A DNA stretch of 16,145 nt from Thermodesulfovibrionales bacterium (GCA_919901705.1 CAKKPR010000297.1:1-16145); one strand, 5' to 3'. Numbered from the stretch's first letter, positions 6,755 to 14,749 are shown. The notes: generated from the letters alone by a model not told the origin. Numbers and translations: made by a program.

Positions 6755-8011
6755 TCATTTCATGAACCCGGGAATCTTCTCATTATCAGTCAGAGTTTTA
6801 TATGTTTCCCTTTCTCTTATCAGAAAATGTTTCTTGCCTTTCACCAGCACCTCAGCAGGCCTCGGGCGGCTGTTATAATTTGAGCTCATCGAAAACCCAT
6901 ACGCGCCCGCGCTCATAACAGCAAGATATTCACCTTGTCTGACCCTGGGCATTTCCCTTTCCATTGCAAGAAAATCGCCTGATTCGCATATCGGCCCCAC
7001 AACATCAGCAAATGTATCCGCCCTCTTACATCTTTTGACCGGAATTATTCCGTGGTATGCGCCGTACAATGACGGCCGCATCAGGTCGTTCATCCCTGCA
7101 TCCACTATGATAAATTCCTTCTCATGCCCCTGTTTCAGATAAAGCGTCTTTGTAACAAGTATGCCTGCATTTCCGGCAATAGACCTGCCGGGTTCCATTA
7201 TGAGCGTCATCTTTCTTCCATTGAGCAATGGCAGAATGTTTTTTGCAAGGTCTTTTGGCACAGGAGGTTCCTCGTCCTTGTATGGAATACCGAGCCCGCC
7301 GCCGATATCGAGGTATTTTATGTTTACTCCCTGAGCATTAAGCTCATCAATCAAAAGCAGAATTCTTTTTAGGGCATCAACAAAAGGAGACACCTTTGTA
7401 ATCTGGGAGCCTATGTGTTTGTGTATTCCTACAATAGAGATATTTTTAAGCCTGCTTGCAGCCCTGTAATATTCGATTGCATCCTCAATCGGTATGCCGA
7501 ATTTGTGTTTCTTCAGCCCTGTCGAAATATACGGATGTGTCTGAGGGTCTATGTCGGGGTTGATCCTCAGCGCAACAGGAGCCTTTGTCTTCATCTTTCC
7601 TGCAACTTCATTAATCCTCTGTAATTCAGCTTCGGATTCAACATTGAACATGAGTATCTTCGACCTTAATGCAAACCTTATCTCATCGTCAGTCTTTCCA
7701 ACGCCTGCATAAACAATCTTTTTCGGAGAAACACCTGCCTTTAAAGCCCTGAAAAGTTCTCCCCCTGACACAATATCAGCGCCTCCGTTGTTTTCTGCAA
7801 AGAGCCGGAGTATTGCCAGATTCGAGTTCGCCTTGACCGCAAAACAGATTATGTGAGGGTAACCGTCAAATGCATCATCGTAAGCCTTGAAGTGCCTTAG
7901 TAATGTAGCATGGCTGTAAACATAAAGCGGAGTGCCGTATTTTTCTGCAAGTTTCCTTACAGGAACATCTTCAGCGAATAATTCGTTGTTTTTGTATTTA
8001 AAAAAATGCAT
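6755..8011 (-). CDS. lysA: Diaminopimelate decarboxylase
   Basis: A 418-residue fold-type III PLP enzyme that decarboxylates meso-diaminopimelate to L-lysine, the last step of lysine synthesis, in the cytoplasm. YGTPLYVYS opens the barrel, and the PLP lysine is K60 in CFAVKANSN. Later signatures are HKHIGSQI, YLDIGGGLGIPY (phosphate-binding glycines), EPGRSI, and GPICESGDFLA, which supplies the catalytic cysteine from the partner subunit. GAYGFSMSSNYNSRPRPAEVLV closes the C-terminal beta domain. Length is normal and no residues are missing. The ATG has GG-rich sequence (AAAGG) a few nt upstream. The gene is divergent from aconitase and is not clustered with dapA, dapB or dapF here. A run of seven A/T pairs sits at codons 3-5, a possible slippage site. 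Confidence 0.97.
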   Translation of the reverse strand: MHFFKYKNNELFAEDVPVRKLAEKYGTPLYVYSHATLLRHFKAYDDAFDGYPHIICFAVKANSNLAILRLFAENNGGADIVSGGELFRALKAGVSPKKIVYAGVGKTDDEIRFALRSKILMFNVESEAELQRINEVAGKMKTKAPVALRINPDIDPQTHPYISTGLKKHKFGIPIEDAIEYYRAASRLKNISIVGIHKHIGSQITKVSPFVDALKRILLLIDELNAQGVNIKYLDIGGGLGIPYKDEEPPVPKDLAKNILPLLNGRKMTLIMEPGRSIAGNAGILVTKTLYLKQGHEKEFIIVDAGMNDLMRPSLYGAYHGIIPVKRCKRADTFADVVGPICESGDFLAMEREMPRVRQGEYLAVMSAGAYGFSMSSNYNSRPRPAEVLVKGKKHFLIRERETYKTLTDNEKIPGFMK

Positions 8012-8045
8012 TCCAACCTTTGATTATTTTATTTTGTGCTTTATA

Positions 8046-8074
8046 TTTTTACATATGCTCAAAGCGAAAGTCAA
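8046..8074 (-). promoter_or_regulatory. Probable lysA promoter
   Basis: On the minus strand TTGACT (8074-8069) is followed, after 17 nt, by TAAAAA (8051-8046), preceded by TG. The -35 is good and the -10 is moderate. Transcription would begin near 8039, giving a leader of about 28 nt. Confidence 0.5.
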
Positions 8075-8091
8075 AAAAAGCATTGTTTACC

Positions 8092-8121
8092 TTGATTCAA
8101 TCAACATCCGCCATGTAAAAT
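8092..8121 (+). promoter_or_regulatory. Probable aconitase promoter with palindromic operator-like site
   Basis: TTGATT (8092-8097), an 18-nt spacer and TAAAAT (8116-8121) lie about 31 nt before the GTG start at 8153. The -35 is the left half of a perfect inverted repeat, TTGATT-C-AATCAA (8092-8104), so a dimeric repressor bound there would block the promoter. No regulator gene for it is identified. Confidence 0.5.
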
Positions 8122-8152
8122 AACATTCTAAATATCAAATGCGAGGTATAAA

Positions 8153-10087
8153 GTGGGAAAGAATATAGTTGAAAAAATATTTGAAGCGCATAAGGTTTAT
8201 GGTGAATTGAAAGCAGGCAGTACAATTGGGCTTAAAGTTGACCAGGTTTATACACAGGATGCAACAGGCACAATGACCTGGCTTCAGTTCGAGGCCATAG
8301 GGATAGACAGGGTCAAGGTTCCTTTGGCAGTCTCATATGTGGACCACAACATGCTTCAGACAGACTATATGAATCCTGACGACCACAAATTCCTCCAGAC
8401 AGTCGCGGCAAAGTATGGCGCATATTTTTCAAGGCCGGGCAACGGCATATGCCATCAGGTTCATCTTGAACAGTTCGCTGCTCCGGGAAAAATCGCTCTG
8501 GGAACTGACAGCCACACGCCGACAAACGGCGGTATGGGGATGATTGCTATAGGCGTAGGCGGGCTTGATGCAGCAACTGTAATGGCAGGCGCTCCTTTTG
8601 AACTTACCATGCCGCAGGTCATAAAGATAAACCTGAAAGGAAAACTCAAGCGTCCATGGGTAACTGCAATGGATGTGATCCTGGAAATCCTCAGAAGGTT
8701 CACTGTCAAAGGCGGTGTAGGAAAGATATTTGAATACGGAGGCCCCGGGGTTAAAGACCTGAATGTGACAGAGAGGGCAACCATAACAAATATGGGAGCA
8801 GAACTCGGAGCAACAACATCCATCTTTCCGAGTGATGAGAGGACAAAATTCTATCTCTCGGCAGTAGGAAGAAAAAATAACTGGGCAGAACTTAAGGCAG
8901 ATAAAGACGCTGAATATCCAGAGATAATAAATCTTGACCTGAGCACAATCGAACCAATGATTGCACAGCCCCACAGCCCTGACAATGTCGTAACTGTCAA
9001 AAGCCTTGCAGGCACAAAGGTTGACCAGGTCTGCATAGGAAGCTGCACAAACTCATCATATCAGTCTATGAAGGCAGTGGCCTCAGTACTGAAAGTTAAT
9101 CCTGTTGCAGAAGGTGTAAATCTTCTGATTAATCCGGGCTCAAAACAGGTCTACCAGATGATATCAAAAGAGAGCCTCACATCTGCGATGATTTCAGCAG
9201 GCGCACGTATGCTTGAATCATCATGCGGCCCGTGCATAGGAATGGGAGGAGCGCCTGGTAGCGGACAGGTATCAGTGCGCTCATATAACAGAAACTTTAA
9301 AGGAAGAAGCGGCACTAAGGATGCGCTTGTCTATCTCGCAAGCCCGGTGTCATGCGTTGTCTTTGCAGTAAAAGGGAAAATGGTTGACCCCTGCAAATCA
9401 GGATTCAAGATTGGAAAATTTTCAGAGCCAAAGAAATATCTCATAAACAAAAGCTTCATAATTCCTCCGAAAAAAGATACATCTAAAGCAGTTGTTATAA
9501 AAGGGCCGAATATCAAGGATATCTCTGTCAAAGAACCGCTAAAAGATAAAATCGAGGCAGAGGTATTGCTCAAACTCGGTGATAACATCACAACAGACGA
9601 CATCATGCCGGCAGGCTCAAAAGTCCTTCCATTCCGCTCGAATATTCCGAAGATTTCAGAGTTTGTATTCAGCGGGATTGATTCAACGTTCAGTTCAAGG
9701 GCAAATGAGGCAAAGGCTAAAGGCGGGTGCATTGTAGTCGGAGGAGAAAATTACGGGCAGGGTTCATCCCGCGAACATGCGGCAATTGCGCCGATGCATC
9801 TTGGGCTTCAGGCAGTGATTGTGAAATCATTCGCGAGGATTCATAAGGCAAATCTGATAAACTTTGGCATTCTGCCTTTGCAATTCAGGAATCTTTCTGA
9901 TTATGAACATATTGAAAAAGGAAATATCCTTGTCATAAAAGATGTGATAAATTCTCTCAAGGGCTCTCAGGTCTATAGGGTCGAAAACATCACAAAGGGC
10001 AGCACATTTGAGGTAGTCTCAGATTTGAATGACAGGCAAAAAGCCATAATCATAAAAGGCGGGCTGCTGCCTTATACAAAGAAGTAA
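8153..10087 (+). CDS. Aconitate hydratase, Aquifex-type
   Basis: A 644-residue [4Fe-4S] enzyme that interconverts citrate and isocitrate in the TCA or reductive TCA cycle. The length and N-terminus fit the short 'Aquifex-type' aconitase subfamily rather than the roughly 900-residue AcnA. The cluster ligands are C298 in CIGSCTNSS and C358 and C361 in SSCGPCIGMG, all present. Substrate-binding regions seen are GTDSHTPTNGGMG and the C-terminal swivel domain (about 465-644) with DNITTDDIMPAGS and YGQGSSREHAA. The start is GTG; GAGG at 8143-8146 gives a 6-nt spacing and MGKNIVEKIFEAHKV is a normal N-terminus. The next gene, ribD, begins 14 nt after the stop, so they are probably cotranscribed. A related LeuC-like isomerase is excluded by the fused swivel domain and length. 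Confidence 0.95.
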   Translation: MGKNIVEKIFEAHKVYGELKAGSTIGLKVDQVYTQDATGTMTWLQFEAIGIDRVKVPLAVSYVDHNMLQTDYMNPDDHKFLQTVAAKYGAYFSRPGNGICHQVHLEQFAAPGKIALGTDSHTPTNGGMGMIAIGVGGLDAATVMAGAPFELTMPQVIKINLKGKLKRPWVTAMDVILEILRRFTVKGGVGKIFEYGGPGVKDLNVTERATITNMGAELGATTSIFPSDERTKFYLSAVGRKNNWAELKADKDAEYPEIINLDLSTIEPMIAQPHSPDNVVTVKSLAGTKVDQVCIGSCTNSSYQSMKAVASVLKVNPVAEGVNLLINPGSKQVYQMISKESLTSAMISAGARMLESSCGPCIGMGGAPGSGQVSVRSYNRNFKGRSGTKDALVYLASPVSCVVFAVKGKMVDPCKSGFKIGKFSEPKKYLINKSFIIPPKKDTSKAVVIKGPNIKDISVKEPLKDKIEAEVLLKLGDNITTDDIMPAGSKVLPFRSNIPKISEFVFSGIDSTFSSRANEAKAKGGCIVVGGENYGQGSSREHAAIAPMHLGLQAVIVKSFARIHKANLINFGILPLQFRNLSDYEHIEKGNILVIKDVINSLKGSQVYRVENITKGSTFEVVSDLNDRQKAIIIKGGLLPYTKK

Positions 10088-10101
10088 AAACAGGCTGACC
10101 T

Positions 10102-11172
10102 ATGGGAAATGCATTGATGATGAAAAAGGTTTTAAGGCTTGCTGCGAAGGCAGCAGGCATGACAAGCCCAAATCCTATGGTCGGCGCTGTACTTGTCAAA
10201 AATGGGAAACTCATTGCTGAAGACTATCACAGGAAGCCCGGAACTCCCCATGCTGAGGCGCTTGTTATTCAAAAGGCAGGAGAGAAAGCAAGGGCAGCAA
10301 CTCTCTATGTAAACCTTGAACCATGCTGCCATACGGATAAAAGAACCCCGCCGTGCACAAAGGCAATTATAAATGCAGGGATTAAAAAAGTTGTTATTGG
10401 AATGAAAGACCCTAACCCAAAAGTCGCAGGGAAAGGGATAGAAGAACTTGAAAAGGCAGGAATAAAAATTATATCAGGAATTTTGGAAGAGAAAGCTAAA
10501 AAATTAAACGAAGCTTATATCAAATACATCACAACCCGAAAACCATTCGTAATATTAAAAGTCGCAATGACCCTTGACGGAAAGATTGCCACTCCTGAAG
10601 GCGAGTCAAAATGGATCACGGGTGAAAAGGCAAGAGAAAAAGTCCGCCGGCTAAGAAGCAGCGTTGATGCAATAATTACAGCGATAGGAACTGTTAAAGC
10701 TGATAATCCCCGCCTTACAGCAAGGATAAAAGGCAAAAAAGACCCATTAAGGATTATCATAGACCCTGCCCTTGAGACACCTTTAGATTCGCGAATTTTA
10801 AACGCTCCGCCGGAAACAATCATCATTACCGAAGATACGGGCAATAAAGCAAAGAAGATTGAGGAGTCAGGGATAAAGCTTATCCATTACACAGGAAGAC
10901 TTGACCTCAAATGGCTGATGGAAAAACTTGGCAAAATGGATATAACATCAGTTCTCATAGAAGGTGGTTCTTCATTAAACAGCCATGCCCTTGAAGACGG
11001 CATTGTTGACAAGGTTATGTTCTTTATAGCTCCCAAGATTATCGGGGGCAAGGATTCATTCCCTGCCGTCGGCGGAAAGGTATTCAGAAAACTCTCAGAG
11101 GCACATAAGTTAAAAGATATAAATGTGAAACGAATTGGAGAAGATATTCTGATTGAAGGATATATCAGATAG
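10102..11172 (+). CDS. ribD: Riboflavin biosynthesis bifunctional deaminase/reductase
   Basis: A 356-residue two-domain protein for two consecutive steps of riboflavin synthesis: deamination of 2,5-diamino-6-ribosylamino-pyrimidinone 5'-phosphate, then NADPH reduction of the ribosyl side chain. The N-terminal cytidine-deaminase fold has its zinc site intact: H50 and E52 in HAEALV, C75 in EPCCH and C84 in RTPPC. The reductase begins near residue 150 with VAMTLDGKIA and includes GIGTVKADNPRLT-like sequence (here AIGTVKADNPRLT) and SVLIEGGSSLNSHAL. The ATG is 14 nt after the aconitase stop, with AGG about 8 nt before it. ribE, ribAB and ribH do not follow, so it is separated from the usual rib operon. 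A diguanylate cyclase follows after 50 nt. Confidence 0.96.
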   Translation: MGNALMMKKVLRLAAKAAGMTSPNPMVGAVLVKNGKLIAEDYHRKPGTPHAEALVIQKAGEKARAATLYVNLEPCCHTDKRTPPCTKAIINAGIKKVVIGMKDPNPKVAGKGIEELEKAGIKIISGILEEKAKKLNEAYIKYITTRKPFVILKVAMTLDGKIATPEGESKWITGEKAREKVRRLRSSVDAIITAIGTVKADNPRLTARIKGKKDPLRIIIDPALETPLDSRILNAPPETIIITEDTGNKAKKIEESGIKLIHYTGRLDLKWLMEKLGKMDITSVLIEGGSSLNSHALEDGIVDKVMFFIAPKIIGGKDSFPAVGGKVFRKLSEAHKLKDINVKRIGEDILIEGYIR

Positions 11173-11222
11173 ACTTGAATCAGTGATTAATAGAAGAACT
11201 TAAATTTCGTAAGGCATATATA

Positions 11223-12326
11223 ATGCACATACATATTGCGGAAACATCACTTCTAAAGAGGCTTCTCGACCGTAAAAAACGGAGAAAGGAATTTTATGGC
11301 CTTGAGCTGGGTGATCTCCTCCGCGATATACTTACATGGGCAAACAGCTTTGTCCCTGCGGAATCAGGCTCCATCCTGTTTGACGATCCGGTTATTAAAA
11401 AAAATCCCAAAAAGAAAACCCTTCTTTATTTTGCCGGATGCTTCGGAAAAAGCTCTGAAGCTCTTGTTGGAACATCACTTCATGATACATTAGGCATTGT
11501 CGGTGAAACATATCACACAAGACAACCGTATATAAGCAAGGATGTAAAAAAAGACAAGAAGTTTTTCTCAAAAATTGATAAAAAAACCGGGTATGAAACC
11601 GCATCCATTATCTGCGCTCCGATTATCATCAATAAATCTGTCATCGGTGTTATCGAGCTGATTAACAGAAGGGGACAAAAAAACTTCAATATGAATGACC
11701 TTGTCCTTCTGGAGATTTTTGCAGGATACACGGCAAGCGTAATCCACACGGGATTGATTGCCAGGAGCTTTGAGGAACTCGCAAAAAGAGATAACCTGAC
11801 CGGGCTTTTTAATGACCGTTATTTTTATCAAACTCTCGAAGGCGAAGTAAAAAGGGTTCTGCGCAGAAACAGCAAGGTGACTCTGATATTCTTTGACCTT
11901 GACCATTTCAAGGATGTGAATGACACTCACGGCCATCTTGCCGGAAGCGCTGTATTGAAAGAGGTCGCCGAACTGCTTAACAAACTATTCAGAGGCACAA
12001 AAGCAGTAATAGCAAGATACGGAGGAGATGAGTTTGTGATAGTCTTGCCTGATACTGGCCTTCATGCATCCGGGGATTATGCGGAAAGATTACGTGCCTG
12101 TATAGCCGGGCATACTTTCCTTAAAAAACGCAGGCTGGGATTCAAACAAAGTCTTAACATAAAAAATCTCATTACGTGCAGCGTAGGTGTTGCATGTTTG
12201 CCGGAAAATGTTTCATCTAAAGGAACTGTAAGAGATACCGTAGAACAACTCATCCGGGCTGCTGACAGCGCCATGTATACTGCCAAGGAACGCGGGAAAA
12301 ATATGGTTTTTGTACAGGAGAAATAG
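11223..12326 (+). CDS. GAF-GGDEF diguanylate cyclase
   Basis: A 367-residue cytoplasmic signalling protein. Residues about 25-178 form a GAF-like sensory domain (AESGSILFDDP; ICAPIIINKSVIGVIELINR). From about 187 a GGDEF domain follows, with RDNLTGLFNDRYFYQ, the metal-binding FFDLDHFKDVNDTHGH, and the active signature RYGGDEF with GGDEF at 267-271. It should make cyclic di-GMP from two GTP. The allosteric RxxD I-site expected at 258-261 is replaced by GTKA, so product inhibition by that route is unlikely. An extra basic stretch, KKRRLGFKQ, is inserted before ITCSVGVA. There is no transmembrane segment or EAL domain. AAGG lies 8 nt before the ATG. It is 50 nt downstream of ribD and may be in the same transcript; the GAF ligand is unknown. 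Confidence 0.93.
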   Translation: MHIHIAETSLLKRLLDRKKRRKEFYGLELGDLLRDILTWANSFVPAESGSILFDDPVIKKNPKKKTLLYFAGCFGKSSEALVGTSLHDTLGIVGETYHTRQPYISKDVKKDKKFFSKIDKKTGYETASIICAPIIINKSVIGVIELINRRGQKNFNMNDLVLLEIFAGYTASVIHTGLIARSFEELAKRDNLTGLFNDRYFYQTLEGEVKRVLRRNSKVTLIFFDLDHFKDVNDTHGHLAGSAVLKEVAELLNKLFRGTKAVIARYGGDEFVIVLPDTGLHASGDYAERLRACIAGHTFLKKRRLGFKQSLNIKNLITCSVGVACLPENVSSKGTVRDTVEQLIRAADSAMYTAKERGKNMVFVQEK

Positions 12327-12353
12327 AGACACCGGGCCGGTCTTTATATAAAG
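12327..12353. terminator. Weak hairpins between convergent GGDEF gene and pepA
   Basis: Right after the stop codon at 12326, AGAC...GGTCT forms an imperfect GC-containing stem around CGGG, followed by the perfect 12-bp palindrome CTTTATATAAAG (12342-12353). In a 40-bp gap between convergent genes this may act as a bidirectional terminator, but there is no long T-run, so the call is tentative. Confidence 0.25.
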
Positions 12354-12366
12354 ATATCCATATTTT

Positions 12367-13818
12367 CTACTTGAAATTCTTAAGCAAATCCATTACCAGC
12401 CTCACCCCAATCCCTGATGCTCCTTTTGGGATATAAGGCTTGTCTTTTTCTGCCCAGGCAGTTCCTGCAATATCAAGATGAACCCACGGAGTTTTTTCTG
12501 CAAATTCATAGAGGAAATATGCTGCTGTAACCAGTGAGCCGTTTTTACCCCCGGTGTTTTTTATCTCAGCGATATCGCTCTTTATATACTCCCTGTATTC
12601 ATCAAACAAAGGCATCTCCCAAACGCGCTCATACGTATTGCCGGCAGATTTTTTAATCTTATCCATCAATCCCCTGTCATTGCCCATCATTGCCATAGCC
12701 TCATTCCCCAAGGCTATGGAACATGCGCCTGTAAGAGTTGCTATATCAATTATTGCCTTTGGTTTAAACCTTTTTGCATAGCCTATTGCATCAGCAAGAA
12801 TCAGCCGTCCTTCTGCATCAGTATTAATTATCTCAACGGTTTTCCCGGTAATTGACTTAACAATGTCCCCGGGTTTTGTTGCAGAGCCTCCGGGAAGATT
12901 TTCTGTTGCAGGGAGTATGCCGACAAGATTAACCGAAAGTTTTAATTCCGAGGCTGCTTTGATTATTCCCAAAACTGCAGCGCCTCCTGCCATATCATAT
13001 TTCATCTTTTCCATTCCGTCAGCAGGTTTTAATGATATGCCGCCGCTATCAAAGGTAATTGACTTGCCTATAAGCACTAACGGTCTGCCTTTAGCCCCTT
13101 TATATTCGAGCACAATAAACTTTGGAGGCTCATTAGAGCCCCTGGCAACGGAAAGATATGCTCCCATCCCGAGTCTTTCTGCATCCCTTTTATTAAGAAC
13201 TTTCACAAAAAGGTTTTTCCTCTTTAGAGATAAAGCTGCCTTTGCAAGATGCGTTGGCGTCATGTCATTTGATGGAGTACTTATCAAATCCCTTGCAAAA
13301 CAAACTGATGCTGTCACGGTTTTAGTCTGGTTAAGTTCATTATTCAGCTCTTTAGATGGTTTCGAAAGTAGCGTAATGCTGTCTATTGCCTTATTGTTTT
13401 TCTCTTCCTTGTATTTCTTAAATGTATAAAGTCCGAGTAAAGCTCCCTCAACAAAATTTACAGGCGATAAATTAAAAGAAAATACAACACCTGTTGAGAG
13501 AGCAACCTTTTTCATCCCCATATCACGCAGATAAACCGCTGATCTTCCACCGGCCTGTCTTATCCTTTCAGCAGAAATTTCACTTTTTTTGCCAAGGCCC
13601 ACAAACAGAATTCTCTCAGGTTTAATGTCTTTGGGTGCAGGGACCAATAAAACCTCATTTTGTTTGCCTTTGAATTCTTTTGAAAATACTTTTTTTACAA
13701 GACTTTGAACTGATACGCCAAGTTTGTTATAGAGCTTTGAATCTCCTTCTGTAACAGGCAGTATCAAGGCATCGCAAAGGCAATCTGTTTCTCCGATGTT
13801 TTTTATGGATATATTCAT
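12367..13818 (-). CDS. pepA: Cytosol (leucyl) aminopeptidase, M17 family
   Basis: A 483-residue M17 metallo-aminopeptidase that removes N-terminal residues from peptides; it acts in the cytoplasm as a hexamer with two metals per subunit. The catalytic C-terminal domain has GKSITFDSGGISLKPADGM (metal lysine and aspartate, substrate loop), KYDMAGGAAVLG, and the signature NTDAEGRL at 332-339, with metal ligands D334 and E336. TLTGACSIALG and HLDIAGTAW complete the fold. I place the start at ATG 13818 rather than at the upstream ATG 13869: CGGGAG at 13830-13825 sits 6 nt before 13818 and abuts the ATG at 13824, and MNISIKNIGETDCLCD is the natural N-terminus. Some homologues (E. coli PepA) also bind DNA; nothing here tests that. 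Confidence 0.95.
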   Translation of the reverse strand: MNISIKNIGETDCLCDALILPVTEGDSKLYNKLGVSVQSLVKKVFSKEFKGKQNEVLLVPAPKDIKPERILFVGLGKKSEISAERIRQAGGRSAVYLRDMGMKKVALSTGVVFSFNLSPVNFVEGALLGLYTFKKYKEEKNNKAIDSITLLSKPSKELNNELNQTKTVTASVCFARDLISTPSNDMTPTHLAKAALSLKRKNLFVKVLNKRDAERLGMGAYLSVARGSNEPPKFIVLEYKGAKGRPLVLIGKSITFDSGGISLKPADGMEKMKYDMAGGAAVLGIIKAASELKLSVNLVGILPATENLPGGSATKPGDIVKSITGKTVEIINTDAEGRLILADAIGYAKRFKPKAIIDIATLTGACSIALGNEAMAMMGNDRGLMDKIKKSAGNTYERVWEMPLFDEYREYIKSDIAEIKNTGGKNGSLVTAAYFLYEFAEKTPWVHLDIAGTAWAEKDKPYIPKGASGIGVRLVMDLLKNFK

Positions 13819-13947
13819 TTTCATCTCCCGAATAAAATTAATTGATGCAATTTTAGCTGATTTATCCAAGAAATATCTATATTCAGGCTGGGGATAGTGT
13901 CTGAGCGGCTTTTTTGCCTATATCCATAATAAGCATTCCTGTCCCAT

Positions 13948-14023
13948 TGTCATTCCCGCTTGTCGGGAATCCTTCCGACTCGTTCGGGGTCGCAAGAAAG
14001 ATTCTGGACAAGCCAGAATGACA
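13948..14023. repeat. 76-bp palindromic element with three hairpins
   Basis: The element starts TGTCATTC and ends GAATGACA. Its left arm folds as ATTCCCG-cttgt-CGGGAAT (13952-13970). Its right arm folds as ATTCTGG-acaag-CCAGAAT (14001-14019). The two arms are inverted copies of each other. They differ at stem positions (CCG/CGG against TGG/CCA), but each keeps a perfect 7-bp stem and a 5-nt loop. A middle hairpin, CCGA-ctcgt-TCGG (13975-13987), extends through wobble pairs. It lies 9 nt after the stop of the HAD gene and about 130 nt before the pepA start (both minus strand). Similar TCATTCC-type palindromes are, from memory, dispersed in many environmental bacterial genomes. No transposase is present. 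Confidence 0.75.
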
Positions 14024-14032
14024 AAAAACATT

Positions 14033-14707
14033 TTAGGAAGCGAAAAGCTGGAGGAAATCGGTATTATTTGACAGGTTCTCGAAAACACGATCTGCGCCTG
14101 CCTTCTTAAGCGCATCTGCGGTATATTCACCTGTAGCAACACCAATAGACTTTGCGCCATACGGCTTTGCACAATATATATCACGCGGCGTATCCCCCAC
14201 CACTGTGCAGTTATAAAACTTTATTCTTGCCTTGTATAATTCCTCAGACCTTCGTATTGCTATTGGCAGAAGATTGTCCCTGTCTTCGTCATCGCTTCCA
14301 AATGCGCCTGTCGGGAAATATCTGTTTATATTGAAAGGCTCAAGCTTTATCCTTGCGCCATCCTCAAGATTGCCTGTAAGAAGGCCTAATCTCACATCCT
14401 CCATGAAACTTAATTCCCTTAACACATCATATATTCCGGGCTTGATATGTCTTTTTTTATTATTAATCTCCTTCCCGAGGTGCCTGATGTAAGCGCTTGT
14501 GATAGCATCGAGATGACCGTTTACTAATATGCCGTGTTTCATCAAACCCTCTTTGATTATCTGAGAGTCTGTCTTGCCTGCCATGTTTATACCATGGAAA
14601 GCATCTTTGACGGAAAATAGTTCTCTGAATGCAAGGTTGAGAGAGCGGATGCCTGCCCCTCCCGAATCTATTAATGTGCCATCAATATCAAACAGTATCA
14701 GGTGCAT
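14033..14707 (-). CDS. HAD-family hydrolase, phosphoglycolate phosphatase-like
   Basis: A 224-residue HAD phosphatase, subfamily IA. Motif I is FDIDGTLIDSGG with nucleophile D7 and acid/base D9. Motif II is in GLLTGN. Motif IV is VVGDTPRDIYCAKPYGAKSIGVATG. The helical cap (about 15-85) is the C1 type seen in Gph-like enzymes. Phosphoglycolate or another small phosphoester is the likely substrate, but HAD specificity cannot be read from motifs. No Shine-Dalgarno precedes the ATG. A TAAAAT hexamer ends 5 nt before it, with TTGTAA 18 nt further up, so it may have its own near-leaderless promoter or be read from the gene 42 nt upstream. A 76-bp palindromic element follows its stop. Confidence 0.88.
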   Translation of the reverse strand: MHLILFDIDGTLIDSGGAGIRSLNLAFRELFSVKDAFHGINMAGKTDSQIIKEGLMKHGILVNGHLDAITSAYIRHLGKEINNKKRHIKPGIYDVLRELSFMEDVRLGLLTGNLEDGARIKLEPFNINRYFPTGAFGSDDEDRDNLLPIAIRRSEELYKARIKFYNCTVVGDTPRDIYCAKPYGAKSIGVATGEYTADALKKAGADRVFENLSNNTDFLQLFAS

Positions 14708-14712
14708 GAATT

Positions 14713-14742
14713 ATTTTAAGAAATAGTCCTTGATATTTACAA
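14713..14742 (-). promoter_or_regulatory. Possible promoter giving a leaderless HAD transcript
   Basis: On the minus strand TTGTAA (14742-14737), 18 nt, then TAAAAT (14718-14713) ends 5 nt before ATG 14707. The predicted start is at or next to the A of the ATG. The -35 is weak and the site lies only 42 nt after an upstream gene in the same direction, so it may be chance. Confidence 0.35.
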
Positions 14743-14749
14743 GCAGGAA

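Noticed and set aside
8429..8974. 181-codon minus-strand open frame inside aconitase
   Set aside because: It lies opposite conserved aconitase motifs, is Cys/Tyr/His-rich as expected from an antisense shadow, and has no start signals.
11216..11225. TATAAT at the start of the GGDEF gene as a -10 box
   Set aside because: It overlaps the ATG itself and has no -35 at the right distance; AAGG 8 nt before the ATG explains the start.
12863..13429. 188-codon plus-strand open frame inside pepA
   Set aside because: It is antisense to conserved PepA catalytic motifs, its translation is Ser/Leu/Ala-rich without domain features, and it lacks a promoter or ribosome-binding site.
13819..13869. Upstream ATG (13869) for pepA, adding 17 residues
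   Set aside because: The ATG at 13818 has a well-placed GGGAG and fits the family N-terminus; the extension is not family-like.
13918..14184. 88-codon open frame across the palindromic element and the HAD 3' end
   Set aside because: It is generated by the repeat element and the shadow of HAD motif IV; no gene-like features.
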